Assembly (NCBI GenBank): GCA_025800395.1
Contig: JAOXRU010000317.1
Location: 1 to 34,736 of the forward strand
Source: Flavobacteriaceae bacterium
GTDB lineage: Bacteria > Bacteroidota > Bacteroidia > Flavobacteriales > Flavobacteriaceae
Length of the DNA: 34,736 nucleotides
Reading direction: 5' to 3'
Below the pieces are notes generated by a model. It was not told the DNA's origin. It worked only from the letters and a program-made list of their open reading frames with translations, and ran no database searches. The position numbers and the translations under genes are program-made. This document shows positions 15,375-26,400 of this stretch, one piece after another. Within the stretch, counting starts at the first letter, position 1. Each line of letters begins with the position of its first letter.

Positions 15375-15434
15375 ATCTATATCATTTTAAACGTTTGCTA
15401 ATTTAAAAATTTATTTAAACAATAAAAGAATTTT

Positions 15435-15833
15435 TTAAGTATTCCTCAAAAAATTAACCTTTGGGAAATATTTTCCTATAAAAATTCCGAAAATACTGCC
15501 AAATGTGTTGGCGATTATATCCATTATCTCTCCACTTCGATCGTGGGTAAGAGCCAATTGTAATCCCTCAATAATTATACCATAACCAACAGAAAACCCA
15601 AAAATGAGCAATAATTTGGATCTATTCGACCATTTATCCAACCATTCGAACTTCAACATCCAATATCCCAAAAGCGTAGTGGTAAAATAAAACATAAAAT
15701 GCACCAATTTATCTGCATGCGGAATATGCATCCAAGAAGAGGTGCTTCCAAATTGGGAAAAAGAAAATAAGCTGGCCCATGTTTCAAACATCAGCCAGCT
15801 TATAAATAATATAGTATATTTTTTGTTAGGCAC
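15435..15833 (-). CDS. VanZ-like family membrane protein
   Basis: 132 residues with four membrane helices (about 7-25, 43-60, 73-93, 103-120). It has the VanZ-like pattern of H-x-x-DK-x-x-HFMFYF ([14 protein letters not shown]) and an E-x-x-Q-x-x-x-x-x-R-x-x-E-x-x-D-x-x-AN-x-x-G motif ([19 protein letters not shown]). The family's general function is not known; the VanZ name comes from teicoplanin resistance. The start overlaps the end of gcvH by 8 bases, an arrangement common in flavobacteria, but I see no functional link to glycine cleavage. I see no strong terminator after it. Confidence 0.88.
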   Translation of the reverse strand: MPNKKYTILFISWLMFETWASLFSFSQFGSTSSWMHIPHADKLVHFMFYFTTTLLGYWMLKFEWLDKWSNRSKLLLIFGFSVGYGIIIEGLQLALTHDRSGEIMDIIANTFGSIFGIFIGKYFPKVNFLRNT

Positions 15834-16206
15834 CGATCAACGCTTTATAAGCCGCCTGATCGAGCAATCCATCCACCTCTGCAGGATTATTCAGCTGTAT
15901 CTTTATCATCCAACCAGCACCATAAGGATCTTCATTTACGGTTTCTGGAGCATCTTCCAAAGCTTCGTTAAAGGCAATGATCTCTCCACTCAAAGGCAAA
16001 AACAAGTCCGAAACAGTCTTTACTGCTTCTACAGTACCAAACACCTCATCTTTGTCTAAGGTCTCCTCTACCGTTTCTACTTCAACATAAACGATGTCTC
16101 CCAATTCACCTTGTGCAAAATCGGTGATTCCTACAGTGGCCACATCTCCTTCGATCTTGATCCATTCATGATCTTTGGTGTACTTTAATTCAGCTGGTAT
16201 ATTCAT
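15826..16206 (-). CDS. gcvH: Glycine cleavage system H protein
   Basis: 126 residues, the normal length. The lipoyl-accepting lysine is K63 in the [14 protein letters not shown] motif; the [22 protein letters not shown]-terminus and the [14 protein letters not shown] segment are diagnostic. The lipoyl arm carries the aminomethyl group of glycine between the P, T and L proteins in the cytoplasm. The other gcv genes are not here, which is usual in Bacteroidota. It has its own strong promoter in the 70 bases downstream of sprA and is coupled to the overlapping VanZ-like gene. Confidence 0.97.
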   Translation of the reverse strand: MNIPAELKYTKDHEWIKIEGDVATVGITDFAQGELGDIVYVEVETVEETLDKDEVFGTVEAVKTVSDLFLPLSGEIIAFNEALEDAPETVNEDPYGAGWMIKIQLNNPAEVDGLLDQAAYKALIGA

Positions 16207-16232
16207 CTTCTGTTAGTTTTATATTACTAAAG

Positions 16233-16265
16233 CAAATGTAATCGAATATTGTGGTTATTTCCAAA
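16233..16265 (-). promoter_or_regulatory. Promoter of gcvH
   Basis: Minus-strand TTTG (16262-16265), 21-base spacer, TACATTTG (16233-16240): a full match to the Bacteroidota consensus. Transcription would start near 16227, giving a leader of about 20 bases. It lies entirely in the gap between sprA's stop and the gcvH ATG, so gcvH need not depend on sprA read-through. Confidence 0.75.
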
Positions 16266-16275
16266 CAATGGGGGA

Positions 16276-19200
16276 TTAATTCCCAAAATTATAGCGCAAA
16301 GTAAACCCAGCATTGACCGTGGTCTGCGGGAAGGCCGTAGAGACCTTAAACTTGGAAAATGCATGATCGTAGAAAAACAATACATTCAAATTGCGAGAAA
16401 AGGCATAATCGGCACCAAACTTGAAACTCAACAATCGTTGCCCAGAAGTAATCTGGTTGTTTTCTATGTCCAAATTGCGAATCACCGTGAGATTGTCTCG
16501 CAAAGAAAAATCCCCTTTGAGATTGAGATCTCCCTTAAAAGTTTCTTTTTTGCCAGCTACTCGCATGCGAAACTTTACATCCTTCATACGGTACCCAAGA
16601 CCCAATTTATATTCCTTGCCATTCACCTCGGTGAGTAGGCCATTGTCGAAACTCAAAGACAGCGAACGATCCATTTTGATTTCCGCCAACATCGATATAC
16701 TGTTTTTCATCTCAAAATCGAGTTTCACCAAATCCAACTGATCTACCAAGGTCACATTCCTATAAATATTATCGCTTAGGAAATTCCCGTTTACATCCTT
16801 GGCATCAGCGCCAAGTTTTTTCTTTTCTAGATTGGACTGAAAGGAGTTGATACTATAGCTAGATCGATAGCCATTGCTAATCGAGAAACGCTTGAATCGT
16901 TTGCGAAACCATTTGTTTTTTATCAATCCGGTATACTTCAAAGTCCAATTTGGAATAGGGGTATTGCGAAATGCCCCTAGCTTTACTTTACCAGCACTTT
17001 GCCCAGTATAAGCCGATACAAAGGCGGGCAATAATACATCCTGACTCTTTTTACCATAGCCCACTGGATAGCCATCGGCATCCACCACATTGGGATCCGC
17101 ACCATTGGCAGCAGCCAATCTACGTGCCACTTCCAATCTATTCTCTCTAAATGTCTCGAAAGTCTCCGATCCAAATTCATCACTCTTCTGGAACATGGTG
17201 GATATCATCATATTGGAAATACTAAAATCCCCTCTTTCGTTCCCAATAAGGGTTTCGTATACCAAATTGTTATCCGCCAAATTCCCATCTATTCTAAAGT
17301 TCTCTTCATAATTGCTCGAAAACTGCCTATTGGCTTTCAAATCTATAGTAAGCCCATTGAGAGGAGACAATACTGCAGTGATGTTTAGCGTTTTGTCGTT
17401 GCGAGCAACATAAGGTTGATAAAAATTTTCGTAAGTAGTCAGGTATCCGCGCTTGGCGGCTTCAAAACGCACATCTTCTTGGGAACCAAATATAAAACCA
17501 ATAGACGGCTTGGTCGTCCCCAAAAATCCGAGACCTCGTGTATAGCCTGGCAAGGCCTTACCATTGTTTTCGGTGTAATTGACGTTTATCCTATCTACCA
17601 TAGTAATCAAACCCAAGGCGGTTTGCCCTAGCTTGGATTTCTTCTTTGTTTTGGCTTTTTTGCCATCTTTAGTAGGCAAAGCCTTGCTAGTACGCCGAGA
17701 ACGGCTCTTCTTGGTTACCAGACCCAACTCCCTATAGAGCTTCTTCATGCTCAGGGTCGCATTCAAACTATGGGAATTGCTATTTTGAACGGTATTGATA
17801 TCTTCATTGGCCAAGCTACGCAAAACATCGCCTCCTCGTTGCCAATCAAAATTGCTATTATAGGTATAGGTGGCACTCATAAAATCCAAATACGGTATCT
17901 TGTTGAATGGCAATTCATAGTTTAACTCTAAGTTTTGTTGGAAATGATTGGCCTCTCCAGTATTCCAAAAATCACTCCACAAATCTAATTCGGTATTTAT
18001 CTTTCCATCTTCTCCATAGTAGTTGCGAACGATACTGGCATTAGAAGCGGTAATATTGGCCCGCAAGCTATTGGTAATCTGATAGTTTATAGCGTATTGC
18101 CAATTAAACAAAAAGTTGCGTTGTTGCAACTCTGGCAAGCCCAAAAACTGGCTCCCATCCACACTCGAATCATACACTTGTCTAAATTTTTGGCTACTAA
18201 AATTTCTGTTGTAGTTGGAATTCACAGAAATACTTGTTGGCAACAAATTGAAATTTAAATCCTTCAACCATTTCCAACTTTTACCAGTAAACAAGGAATC
18301 GTTTTTCTTAAATGGCTCTATGGTAGATTTGGCAAACTGGTGGTTGTATGCAAAGCCTGTTTTTACCGATTGATCGCGCAAATCTTCTACCTGAAAATCC
18401 CGATGCTTGGTATTGTTATAAGAAAAATTGAAGGTTAAATTTTCCACATCATAGAATCGCGGTTTTTTATCGCCCGTTCTATTTTTCTTCACACCGATGA
18501 AATTGATACTCGTATGTTTGGTATAATCTTCTGCCTGCTCTCGGATTTGATTTCGCTCTTCCTGAGTATTGGCCTGATTGATGCGTTCCTTCAATTTGAG
18601 ATCGTCGTAAACCGGATCAAATTCTGGCGTAATCAATTTTTCGGACACCCCGTAGTTAAACGGCAATTGGATTCCCCATTTTTTGGGTAACAATTGTCCG
18701 ATGTTTACATTGGTTACCACATCATAAGATTTGGTTTCTTCTCTATTCCTCTCTTTTGGCCCTTGATCTAGGCTTCCAAATCCACTAGAGCTAAAACCAC
18801 CATTGGCAGATACATCGGCAAAATCGGCTATATTGGCATCCATAGAAGCTACAGCTGCCCAACCGCCTTGATTATCTAGTTGTGCCAATCGCAATTCGTT
18901 GAACCATACCTCGGCGTTTACCTCATCGGTTCTACTTCTATTCTTGAGACCAAGCATGATCCCCCTTACCGTTCCAACAGATGGATTTCCCTTGATACCA
19001 TAACGTAGCTTTTTGACTGCAGCCGATTGAAACTCATTGAGTACCTGAACTAGATTTCCGCCATCAAATTCGTAAAAAGATACTTCGGTTGGCGAATTGC
19101 TGTCCGACAAGGACTTTGCTTTTACGGCAGTAAGTGCGTTTAAGGCCACATCCAATTGGTTTTTCCACACATCATCTTCGTTATAACTGGCAGCAAAAAT

Positions 19201-22200
19201 ATTGGTGTATTCTACAGGTATCTCTATTTGGTAGTAGTTGTCGGTAAAGTCGGTACCAATTCGCATAAAGGCAACCAAATCGCCTTCTCCGTTGGCTCCG
19301 AGACTTTCAATTTCTTCCGCATGCACAAATAGCTTGATGCGTTTGTATTGACGCATATCTACATTAAAATTTTTGTACACCGCTTGAGACTGCTCTGGCT
19401 TGAGCTTGGTCACTTTCAACGACAAAGCTTGTTCGTTTTGACGAATGATGGTATTGTTGTTGTTCAACTGCTCCCTAAACACCCCTGGAGGCATAATATA
19501 TGGCACAGGTTCACGACTCTCGTTTTCTTCTATATTTACCGTAGTCACATCCAAGGTGGTTTCGGTACTAGGCAATTCTCCATTGGTCTGCAAAGAAGAA
19601 CCGTAGGTTCTCCAATCGCCGCGAACCAAATCCAAAGATCCAAATCGCAATACGGTATTTTGCTGAAATCCGGTGACATACATTCGCATAAAACTAATAG
19701 AACGCAAATCATCTATACCGTTTATCGCTGTACGGGTAGCCTCGCTCTGAATCGGCACTTTGAACTGTATCCACCGGGCATTTACCACACGACTATCTGG
19801 CGTGGTAAGACTCGCTTCTCGTACATCGGTCACAAACTTATCTCCTATATCCAAACCTGGCTTTATGGGTACACGAAACTCAAAATAACTATCTACCGTA
19901 TTCATCGTCTGGTCTCTATCCAAATCCTCGGTATCTGGCAAAGTAGTAGACCCCCTATTGGTATTGGTTACATTTACAGGTGCATTTCCTTGGGTATTGT
20001 TATAATCGATATAACGTTCCAAAATATTTCCATCTCTATTGAGGTAATACTCATAATTGTCTCGCATTGGATCCGATCCTAGCTCTGCTCCGTATTTTGT
20101 TTGTTCTTCCGCATCGTTGAGACCATCGAGTCCCACATCTTGCAATTCCCTGTTGGCCGGATTGGTGTCAAAAGCATACACCAAAGACTGGGTAGCTGGC
20201 ACTTTTCCCCAAATCGTATTGGTTACCAAATCGTTGCTATCTACTCCTGGCAATCCGTTTTCGTATTGCTTTCTACCATCTGGAAGGATGTCTTCGGATA
20301 TATTTCCAAGGTTAAACACCAATTCCCCATTGTCGGGTGTTTCCCCATTGGTATACGGATCCAATACCCAAAACTGTATAAACTCTACATTAGAATTTTC
20401 AAAATTGGTATTGGTCAAAGGCCGCATGATACCAGCCCATTTTTCGTTATTGGTAAGGCCGTCGTAATTGACATTCAGGTTATATGGTCCTGGCTCATCC
20501 GGATAATATGCCAAATCCAAGGTGTTTACTACCGTGGTTTGCCCTTGAGCAATATCCCTGTCTGGATATAGTTCATCTATAAACACCCTACGTGTCTGGT
20601 TGCTAGACACATCACTATCGTTGATTTCTCCTGGGCGTTGGCTTGTATAAAATATCGGATCGATAGTATACCAAGCTACTTTCCCCCGCTTATATCCTTC
20701 TCTTAAACTTTCTATATCTGGATCTCCACTGATAGTCGGCGGATCATCTGTCCCACCTACCACATCAAAAGCAGCATCCAAGGGTCTGGAAGCCAAACTC
20801 CACCCCAAAGCAGAGCGAACATCGATAAGGGTTTGCGCGCCTTCAAAATCATCGAGATATACGGTTGTTTCTCCGTCAAAATTGGCCGCTTTTGGAGAAT
20901 TGGGTTTCAACCATGCTACCTCTGCTCGTAAGGACAAATTGGACGCCACATCGGTATCTATATTGGGCAATTTATTGGCCATCCTTGTCAAAAACGGCAG
21001 CTCCGTAGAATAATTGGCATTTAATCCGAATATAGTATTGTTTACTGGTTCTGTTCCATAATTGGCCTTTTGGGTCAATGGACGCTCTCTTAGATTCAAG
21101 AAAGTTCCCCCTAGCAAAAATTTATCGCTAAACTTATGCTCCACATTAAAGCCCATAAAACGACGTGTCTGTTGCCCAAAAACCGCATTGTTCTCTACAG
21201 AAATTTCAATCGGTATATTAGAGGCTGCCAAACTCGGATCTATGATCTGCACCGTTCCCGCGATATAGTTGACCGTATAGTCCGCCCCTTCTTGCAATAG
21301 ACGTCCTCCTGCAGTAACTCTTACCGAACCACGAGGCACATTAAAAGCACCTATGGGAATTCCATTCCCTCTTTCACTTTTGTATTTTCCTTTTATTTGA
21401 AATAAGTTCTTGTTGGCATCTTCCAAGGCTGCAGCTTTGGATCCGTCGTACATCGATCGAAATACATATTTGGATTGATTGGGATTGTAGGAATCCTCAT
21501 CATCATAATTTCCGCCACCTAACTTTTGGTGCAAATACGCTCCAAAAGGCTCTACCTTGGTAAAAATAATTCGTCCGTTTTGTGGCTCAATCGTAATCCC
21601 TGGGATATAATCAAAAAAACCATCTCCCCCGTTTTGAAAATCATTGAAGACATTCAAGCGATCAAAATTAAACACATCCAACAAAATTTGTTGCTCCAAT
21701 CCCTCTGGCCAAGTGCCTTCGTCTACTGGAGAAATGTAATTTCTCGGTGTAGGACTGGTATACAATATATTCATTTTGAAATCTTCCTGATTGATCTGAA
21801 AAGCCCCAGTGAAATAAATGTTTTTCATCATCAGATCCCAAATAGGATCTTCTACTCTTGTCAAACTACTTTTCAACAATTTTACAACCAAAACATTGTT
21901 GTCTATCTGCACATTGGATCCCACATTATTCACCCCGTTGGCTTCTATACCTCCATTACTGAATTCTCCTACTGTAAAGACCTCTCCTTTGTAGGTGTAC
22001 TGAAATGCAACCCCCAAAATCTCATCATTGCTCAATCGTTGGTTGAGGGAGATATATCCCAATTGCGGATGATAAGTAAAGTCTCTATTGGGTTGCAATT
22101 GTCTTGCATTTTCGAGTATGGCGTAATCAAATCCTTCGTTTACCGTATAACCTGGCACATTAAAACCATTGTCTATAGTAGCAATATCTCTAATATCGGA

Positions 22201-23433
22201 GTTGATTGCACCACCTCCAGCCTCTATAAGCTTTGGATCAAATTGGTTGGCTTCATTTCTAGGCAAATCATGCAAGCCCGAAGGATCCAAATTAAAAAAT
22301 CCTGCTGGCAACACACCAGTAGACTTATAAATACGCGTTTTGGCATCAGCCACACTGGTACCAGGTTCAAATTCCCCCAAATCCTGCACCCCAACGATAT
22401 TACGCACATTGTTAGTTTGCTGATTGCGATTGGTTACCCAAACTTCTATTCGCGTAATTTGTACCGCACTATTGATCTGCGGATAATCTTTGAGGGCAAT
22501 ATCATAATGATCTCTAAAATATTGACTCAAAAAGAAGTGTTTATCTTCTTCGTAGTCCAAAGCCAATAACGAAAATTCATTGATACTACCACCACCCTGC
22601 GCTTGTACGGTGGAATTTTGAGAGCGTTGCTCGGAGAACACGGCGGTAACCGTAGTGCGACCAAACTGCAATTCGGTTTTTACCCCAAAAAGACTTTGAG
22701 CACCTGATATCAGAGAGCTATTGAGCGGCATACTGATATTTCCGACCTCAATCTTTCGGATGATATCATCTTCGGTTGGCGTATATTCTAATTTTATAAG
22801 ATTCTGAAAATCAAAGGTAGCTTCGGTATCATACTGAGCCGAAACCTGTAAGCGCTCCCCCACTTTACCAATTAACGATAGGCTAATACGCTGATCAAAA
22901 TCAAAAGAAAAGTTGGTTCGGTTTCGAGGAGACAATGCAGGATTGTCGTTTTTTTGGTAAATCACCCCCAAATCCATGGCAACCGATCCTTGTGGAATCA
23001 CCTCTATGGTATTCCCACCAAAAATACTTTCAAAGAAATCGGAATTGACGTAAAAATTGGGTAGTAAATTTTTTCTTTTATCCCCTGAGCCAGATTTTTT
23101 CCCAGAATAAGCGTCTATTTTTTCTTGAAAATACGATTTGATACTTTCTTTTTGCACCAAATCCAAATACTGTTGAGGTGTGAGTATGAGTGGGTAATTG
23201 ATATCGTACTTTCCAACTTTAGAGGTATACACATACCGATCCAATACTGGATCGTAAGTATATTTATTTACGATACTAGCTGGGTCCTTTAGTTCTATAC
23301 TACCTAAAGTAACCCCTTTCTTGATACTATCCTGCGGCTGGGTATTTTGCGCATTAGCAAAATACACACCGAAGCAGGCACATATAACTAAGAAAGATTT
23401 AATGACCTTGGAGCTTACTACTATTTTTCTCAA
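16276..23433 (-). CDS. sprA: Type IX secretion outer-membrane translocon SprA
   Basis: 2385 residues, close to the roughly 2400 of flavobacterial SprA. Signal peptide about 1-29 (FGVYFANAQ). The chain contains family landmarks: QQYLDLVQKESIKSYFQEKI near the start, VIPQGSVAMDLGVIYQKND, an N-terminal FDQRISLSLIGKVGERL strand region, the repeated INRGN-like and GLDIGDKFVTDVREASL parts, and a long C-terminal half of alternating beta strands ending VNAGFTLRYNFGN. SprA forms the giant single-chain barrel through which T9SS substrates, including gliding adhesins, leave the cell. The gene starts 5 bases after ruvA's stop, so is probably co-transcribed with maeB and ruvA. No frameshift or internal stop is seen. 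Confidence 0.97.
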   Translation of the reverse strand: MRKIVVSSKVIKSFLVICACFGVYFANAQNTQPQDSIKKGVTLGSIELKDPASIVNKYTYDPVLDRYVYTSKVGKYDINYPLILTPQQYLDLVQKESIKSYFQEKIDAYSGKKSGSGDKRKNLLPNFYVNSDFFESIFGGNTIEVIPQGSVAMDLGVIYQKNDNPALSPRNRTNFSFDFDQRISLSLIGKVGERLQVSAQYDTEATFDFQNLIKLEYTPTEDDIIRKIEVGNISMPLNSSLISGAQSLFGVKTELQFGRTTVTAVFSEQRSQNSTVQAQGGGSINEFSLLALDYEEDKHFFLSQYFRDHYDIALKDYPQINSAVQITRIEVWVTNRNQQTNNVRNIVGVQDLGEFEPGTSVADAKTRIYKSTGVLPAGFFNLDPSGLHDLPRNEANQFDPKLIEAGGGAINSDIRDIATIDNGFNVPGYTVNEGFDYAILENARQLQPNRDFTYHPQLGYISLNQRLSNDEILGVAFQYTYKGEVFTVGEFSNGGIEANGVNNVGSNVQIDNNVLVVKLLKSSLTRVEDPIWDLMMKNIYFTGAFQINQEDFKMNILYTSPTPRNYISPVDEGTWPEGLEQQILLDVFNFDRLNVFNDFQNGGDGFFDYIPGITIEPQNGRIIFTKVEPFGAYLHQKLGGGNYDDEDSYNPNQSKYVFRSMYDGSKAAALEDANKNLFQIKGKYKSERGNGIPIGAFNVPRGSVRVTAGGRLLQEGADYTVNYIAGTVQIIDPSLAASNIPIEISVENNAVFGQQTRRFMGFNVEHKFSDKFLLGGTFLNLRERPLTQKANYGTEPVNNTIFGLNANYSTELPFLTRMANKLPNIDTDVASNLSLRAEVAWLKPNSPKAANFDGETTVYLDDFEGAQTLIDVRSALGWSLASRPLDAAFDVVGGTDDPPTISGDPDIESLREGYKRGKVAWYTIDPIFYTSQRPGEINDSDVSSNQTRRVFIDELYPDRDIAQGQTTVVNTLDLAYYPDEPGPYNLNVNYDGLTNNEKWAGIMRPLTNTNFENSNVEFIQFWVLDPYTNGETPDNGELVFNLGNISEDILPDGRKQYENGLPGVDSNDLVTNTIWGKVPATQSLVYAFDTNPANRELQDVGLDGLNDAEEQTKYGAELGSDPMRDNYEYYLNRDGNILERYIDYNNTQGNAPVNVTNTNRGSTTLPDTEDLDRDQTMNTVDSYFEFRVPIKPGLDIGDKFVTDVREASLTTPDSRVVNARWIQFKVPIQSEATRTAINGIDDLRSISFMRMYVTGFQQNTVLRFGSLDLVRGDWRTYGSSLQTNGELPSTETTLDVTTVNIEENESREPVPYIMPPGVFREQLNNNNTIIRQNEQALSLKVTKLKPEQSQAVYKNFNVDMRQYKRIKLFVHAEEIESLGANGEGDLVAFMRIGTDFTDNYYQIEIPVEYTNIFAASYNEDDVWKNQLDVALNALTAVKAKSLSDSNSPTEVSFYEFDGGNLVQVLNEFQSAAVKKLRYGIKGNPSVGTVRGIMLGLKNRSRTDEVNAEVWFNELRLAQLDNQGGWAAVASMDANIADFADVSANGGFSSSGFGSLDQGPKERNREETKSYDVVTNVNIGQLLPKKWGIQLPFNYGVSEKLITPEFDPVYDDLKLKERINQANTQEERNQIREQAEDYTKHTSINFIGVKKNRTGDKKPRFYDVENLTFNFSYNNTKHRDFQVEDLRDQSVKTGFAYNHQFAKSTIEPFKKNDSLFTGKSWKWLKDLNFNLLPTSISVNSNYNRNFSSQKFRQVYDSSVDGSQFLGLPELQQRNFLFNWQYAINYQITNSLRANITASNASIVRNYYGEDGKINTELDLWSDFWNTGEANHFQQNLELNYELPFNKIPYLDFMSATYTYNSNFDWQRGGDVLRSLANEDINTVQNSNSHSLNATLSMKKLYRELGLVTKKSRSRRTSKALPTKDGKKAKTKKKSKLGQTALGLITMVDRINVNYTENNGKALPGYTRGLGFLGTTKPSIGFIFGSQEDVRFEAAKRGYLTTYENFYQPYVARNDKTLNITAVLSPLNGLTIDLKANRQFSSNYEENFRIDGNLADNNLVYETLIGNERGDFSISNMMISTMFQKSDEFGSETFETFRENRLEVARRLAAANGADPNVVDADGYPVGYGKKSQDVLLPAFVSAYTGQSAGKVKLGAFRNTPIPNWTLKYTGLIKNKWFRKRFKRFSISNGYRSSYSINSFQSNLEKKKLGADAKDVNGNFLSDNIYRNVTLVDQLDLVKLDFEMKNSISMLAEIKMDRSLSLSFDNGLLTEVNGKEYKLGLGYRMKDVKFRMRVAGKKETFKGDLNLKGDFSLRDNLTVIRNLDIENNQITSGQRLLSFKFGADYAFSRNLNVLFFYDHAFSKFKVSTAFPQTTVNAGFTLRYNFGN

Positions 23434-23438
23434 ACTGA

Positions 23439-24020
23439 TTACAAATTTTTGAGCGCAAACTTTATGAGCTCTTCTACACTTAAGCTCGGGTTTGCTCGAA
23501 GGGCTTTTTGCACCAACTTTTCCGATTGCCTTCTCGCAAAACCAAGAACCTCTAATGCTGATAACGCTTCTTCTTTATTTGTATTGTTTGAAATCGCAGA
23601 AACTTCTGCAATATCCTCCACTTTTAGTATTTTGTCTTTTAGGTCTAAGATCACTCTTTGCGCGGTTTTTGCGCCGATTCCTTTTACAGACTGTATGGTC
23701 GCTACGTCGTTTTGTACAATCGCGTTTTTGACCTCTTCAGGCACCAAGGAGGAAAGCATCGTACGGGCGGTATTTGCTCCTATTCCAGAAACCGAAATAA
23801 GCAACTGAAAAACAGCTCGTTCTGCCTTATCCGCAAAACCAAAAAGCGTATGCGAATCTTCTCTTACCTGAAGATAGGTATATAAAAACAAGGCTTCTTC
23901 TCCCCCTATTTTACCATAGGTATTTAAAGAAATATGAATATGGTATCCCACTCCATTACAGTCAATTACCACATAGGTTGGATTTTTCTCAGTTAAACGT
24001 CCTTTTATATGTGTAATCAT
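23439..24020 (-). CDS. ruvA: Holliday junction branch migration protein RuvA
   Basis: 193 residues, normal length. N-terminal OB fold (MITHIKGRLTEKNPTYVVID, GVGYHIHIS), then two helix-hairpin-helix motifs, VSGIGANTA and VKGIGAKTAQR, that hold the junction DNA, a linker, and a C-terminal three-helix domain (EEALSALEVLGFARRQSEKLV) that contacts RuvB. RuvA tetramers bind the four-way junction and load the RuvB motor. It sits 12 bases after maeB and 5 before sprA; ruvB is 3 kb upstream on the same strand, separated by maeB and queG. Confidence 0.97.
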   Translation of the reverse strand: MITHIKGRLTEKNPTYVVIDCNGVGYHIHISLNTYGKIGGEEALFLYTYLQVREDSHTLFGFADKAERAVFQLLISVSGIGANTARTMLSSLVPEEVKNAIVQNDVATIQSVKGIGAKTAQRVILDLKDKILKVEDIAEVSAISNNTNKEEALSALEVLGFARRQSEKLVQKALRANPSLSVEELIKFALKNL

Positions 24021-24032
24021 CTGTATTTGGTT

Positions 24033-26315
24033 TTATATCGTTTTTTGTTTTCCTCTTATTTGCGCATCCAATACGGCTATAGCAGACATATTTACAATTT
24101 CCTCTACACTAGCACCCAATTGCACTAAATGTACTGCCTGATTTAAGCCTAGCATAATTGGCCCTATATTTCCCGCATGTGCTATTTCCTTCATCATTTT
24201 ATAGGTAATATTTGCGGAATCTATATTCGGAAAAATCAGGGTATTTACTTTTCTACCTGCCAATTTAGAAAAAGGAAAACGTTCTTGCAACAATTGTTTG
24301 TTTAATGCAAAGTCAGACTGCACAGGTCCATCTACACAAATATCTGGGTGGTATTTGTGCAACTGCTTTACGGCCTTAGTCATTTTTTCTACCACCTCGT
24401 GCTCGGAAGAACCAAAATTGGAATAAGATAACATGGCAACAACCGGATCAAAACCAAAGGTTCTGATGACTCTTGCGGTCATTTGCGCAATTTTGGCGAT
24501 TTCTTTATCTGTAGGATTGATATTGATAGATGTATCTGCCAAGAACATTGGCCCCCTATCGGTAAGCATGAGGTTCATGGTGGCAGCTTTAGACACTCCT
24601 GGTGCAGTACCCACCAATTCTAATATTGGTTTAAGAACCGTAGGATAAGACCTAGAATAACCAGAAATCATCGCATCCGCATCGCCTTCGATCACCATCA
24701 TGGCTGCAAAATGATTGCGTTGACGCATTTTTCTCTTTGCGTCAAATAAGGTTAAACCATTTCGCTGACGTTGCTCCCAATAAGAATAAGCATAACGATT
24801 TAAAGCCTCCTTTTGCTCTGGAGTTTTTGGGTCGATGATCTCTACTTCTTGTTCGTATTCGATCTCTTCCATCAATTCATGGATGATTTCCTTATTTCCC
24901 AATAAAATAGGAATCGCTATTCCTTCATCGTGCACAAACTGGGCTGCTTTCAAAACATCTAAATGATCGCCTTCTGCAAAAACCACTTTCTTTGGATTGG
25001 TTTTCGCACGATCGTGCAACAAACGAACTAATTTATTATCACTTCCAGAACGTTGCCACAATTCTTCTTCGTATTGATCCCAATTGGTAATTGGCTCTTC
25101 GGCTACACCGCTTTCTATAGCAGCCTTAGCAACCGCAATAGGGATAGTAGCTATTAATCGAGGATCGAAAGGTTTTGGAATGATATAATTTTTACCAAAA
25201 GACAAACGGGTCTCCCCATAAGTAATATTTACCTGCTCTGGCACTGGCTCTTTGGCTAAAGCCGCTATAGCTCTAACCGCTGCCATTTTCATTTCTTCAT
25301 TTATTTTTCTCGCCCTCACATCTAAAGCGCCTCTAAAAATAAATGGAAAACCTAGTACATTATTGACCTGATTGGGGTGATCTGAACGACCAGTAGCCAT
25401 GATAATATCGTCTCTAGTTTCTATTGCAAGCTTATAACCAATTTCGGGATCTGGATTAGCCATGGCAAAAACTATGGGGTCTTTGGCCATACTAGAAAGC
25501 ATTTCTGGCTTCACAATATCTGCTATAGATAAACCTATAAACACGTCGGCGTCTATCATAGCCTCTTCCAAGGTATTTATTTTTCTTTGGGTTGCAAATT
25601 CTTCTTTTTCTGCGGTGAGTTCTTTTCTATCTTTTCGAATAACCCCTTTACTGTCGAGCATTACAATATTCTCTTTAGAAGCACCACATGCCACATATAG
25701 CCTAGAACAGGAAACCGCAGCGGCTCCAGCACCAGAAACTACGATTTTTACTTTTTCTATATCTTTTTCGGCTATCTCTACTGCATTAATTAGCGCAGCG
25801 GCAGAAATAATAGCAGTACCGTGCTGATCGTCGTGCATTACAGGTATATCTAGCTCCTCTTTTAAACGACGTTCTATCTCAAAAGCCTCTGGGGCTTTAA
25901 TGTCTTCTAAATTAATTCCTCCAAAAGTTGGGGCAATAGCTTTTACCGTTTCTACAAATTTATCTACATCGGTGGCATCTACTTCGATATCCATCCCATC
26001 GATATCGGCAAAAATCTTAAACAACAAGGCTTTCCCTTCCATTACTGGTTTAGAAGCTTCCGGACCAATATCGCCTAATCCGAGTACGGCTGTACCATTA
26101 GAAATAATGGCAACTACATTTCCTTTGGCAGTGTATTTATATACATTAGAAACTTCTTTTTCTATTTCAAGACAAGGCTCTGCAACCCCAGGAGAATACG
26201 CTAAAGCCAAGTCGCGCTGGGTTGCATATGGCTTTGTTGGTACAATTTTAATCTTTCCGGGTTGCGGCTTGGCGTGGTACACCAATGCTTGCTTCCTTTT
26301 GCTTTGTTTGCTCAT
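24033..26315 (-). CDS. maeB: NADP-dependent malic enzyme with phosphotransacetylase-like domain
   Basis: 760 residues, the length of bacterial MaeB. The N-terminal part (to about residue 430) is the malic enzyme: [39 protein letters not shown], nucleotide site [17 protein letters not shown], then [10 protein letters not shown] and [17 protein letters not shown]. The rest is a phosphotransacetylase-like module ([27 protein letters not shown]), regulatory rather than catalytic in characterised enzymes. It oxidatively decarboxylates malate to pyruvate, making NADPH. A TAACTTTG promoter box lies just upstream, and ruvA follows by 12 bases. Confidence 0.95.
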   Translation of the reverse strand: MSKQSKRKQALVYHAKPQPGKIKIVPTKPYATQRDLALAYSPGVAEPCLEIEKEVSNVYKYTAKGNVVAIISNGTAVLGLGDIGPEASKPVMEGKALLFKIFADIDGMDIEVDATDVDKFVETVKAIAPTFGGINLEDIKAPEAFEIERRLKEELDIPVMHDDQHGTAIISAAALINAVEIAEKDIEKVKIVVSGAGAAAVSCSRLYVACGASKENIVMLDSKGVIRKDRKELTAEKEEFATQRKINTLEEAMIDADVFIGLSIADIVKPEMLSSMAKDPIVFAMANPDPEIGYKLAIETRDDIIMATGRSDHPNQVNNVLGFPFIFRGALDVRARKINEEMKMAAVRAIAALAKEPVPEQVNITYGETRLSFGKNYIIPKPFDPRLIATIPIAVAKAAIESGVAEEPITNWDQYEEELWQRSGSDNKLVRLLHDRAKTNPKKVVFAEGDHLDVLKAAQFVHDEGIAIPILLGNKEIIHELMEEIEYEQEVEIIDPKTPEQKEALNRYAYSYWEQRQRNGLTLFDAKRKMRQRNHFAAMMVIEGDADAMISGYSRSYPTVLKPILELVGTAPGVSKAATMNLMLTDRGPMFLADTSININPTDKEIAKIAQMTARVIRTFGFDPVVAMLSYSNFGSSEHEVVEKMTKAVKQLHKYHPDICVDGPVQSDFALNKQLLQERFPFSKLAGRKVNTLIFPNIDSANITYKMMKEIAHAGNIGPIMLGLNQAVHLVQLGASVEEIVNMSAIAVLDAQIRGKQKTI

Positions 26316-26340
26316 AATATCATTTTCAAAAATGAACCTA

Positions 26341-26348
26341 CAAAGTTA
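26341..26348 (-). promoter_or_regulatory. Candidate -7 promoter box of maeB-ruvA-sprA
   Basis: TAACTTTG on the minus strand fits TAnnTTTG exactly and lies 25 bases before the maeB ATG, in the only gap of the maeB-ruvA-sprA row. No TTG lies at the usual -33 distance, so activity may need a regulator or the match may be chance. Confidence 0.5.
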
Positions 26349-26400
26349 TAAGTATTCTGCTTGACTCGACATTTATTTTTAAAAAGCTAAGACAATCTTG

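Noticed and set aside
21526..22569. Long plus-strand open frame (347 codons) antisense to sprA
   Set aside because: It is the complement of a clearly coding, intact sprA region; composition is that of a shadow frame and it has no promoter or family features. The same holds for the 244-codon frame at 19348-20082.
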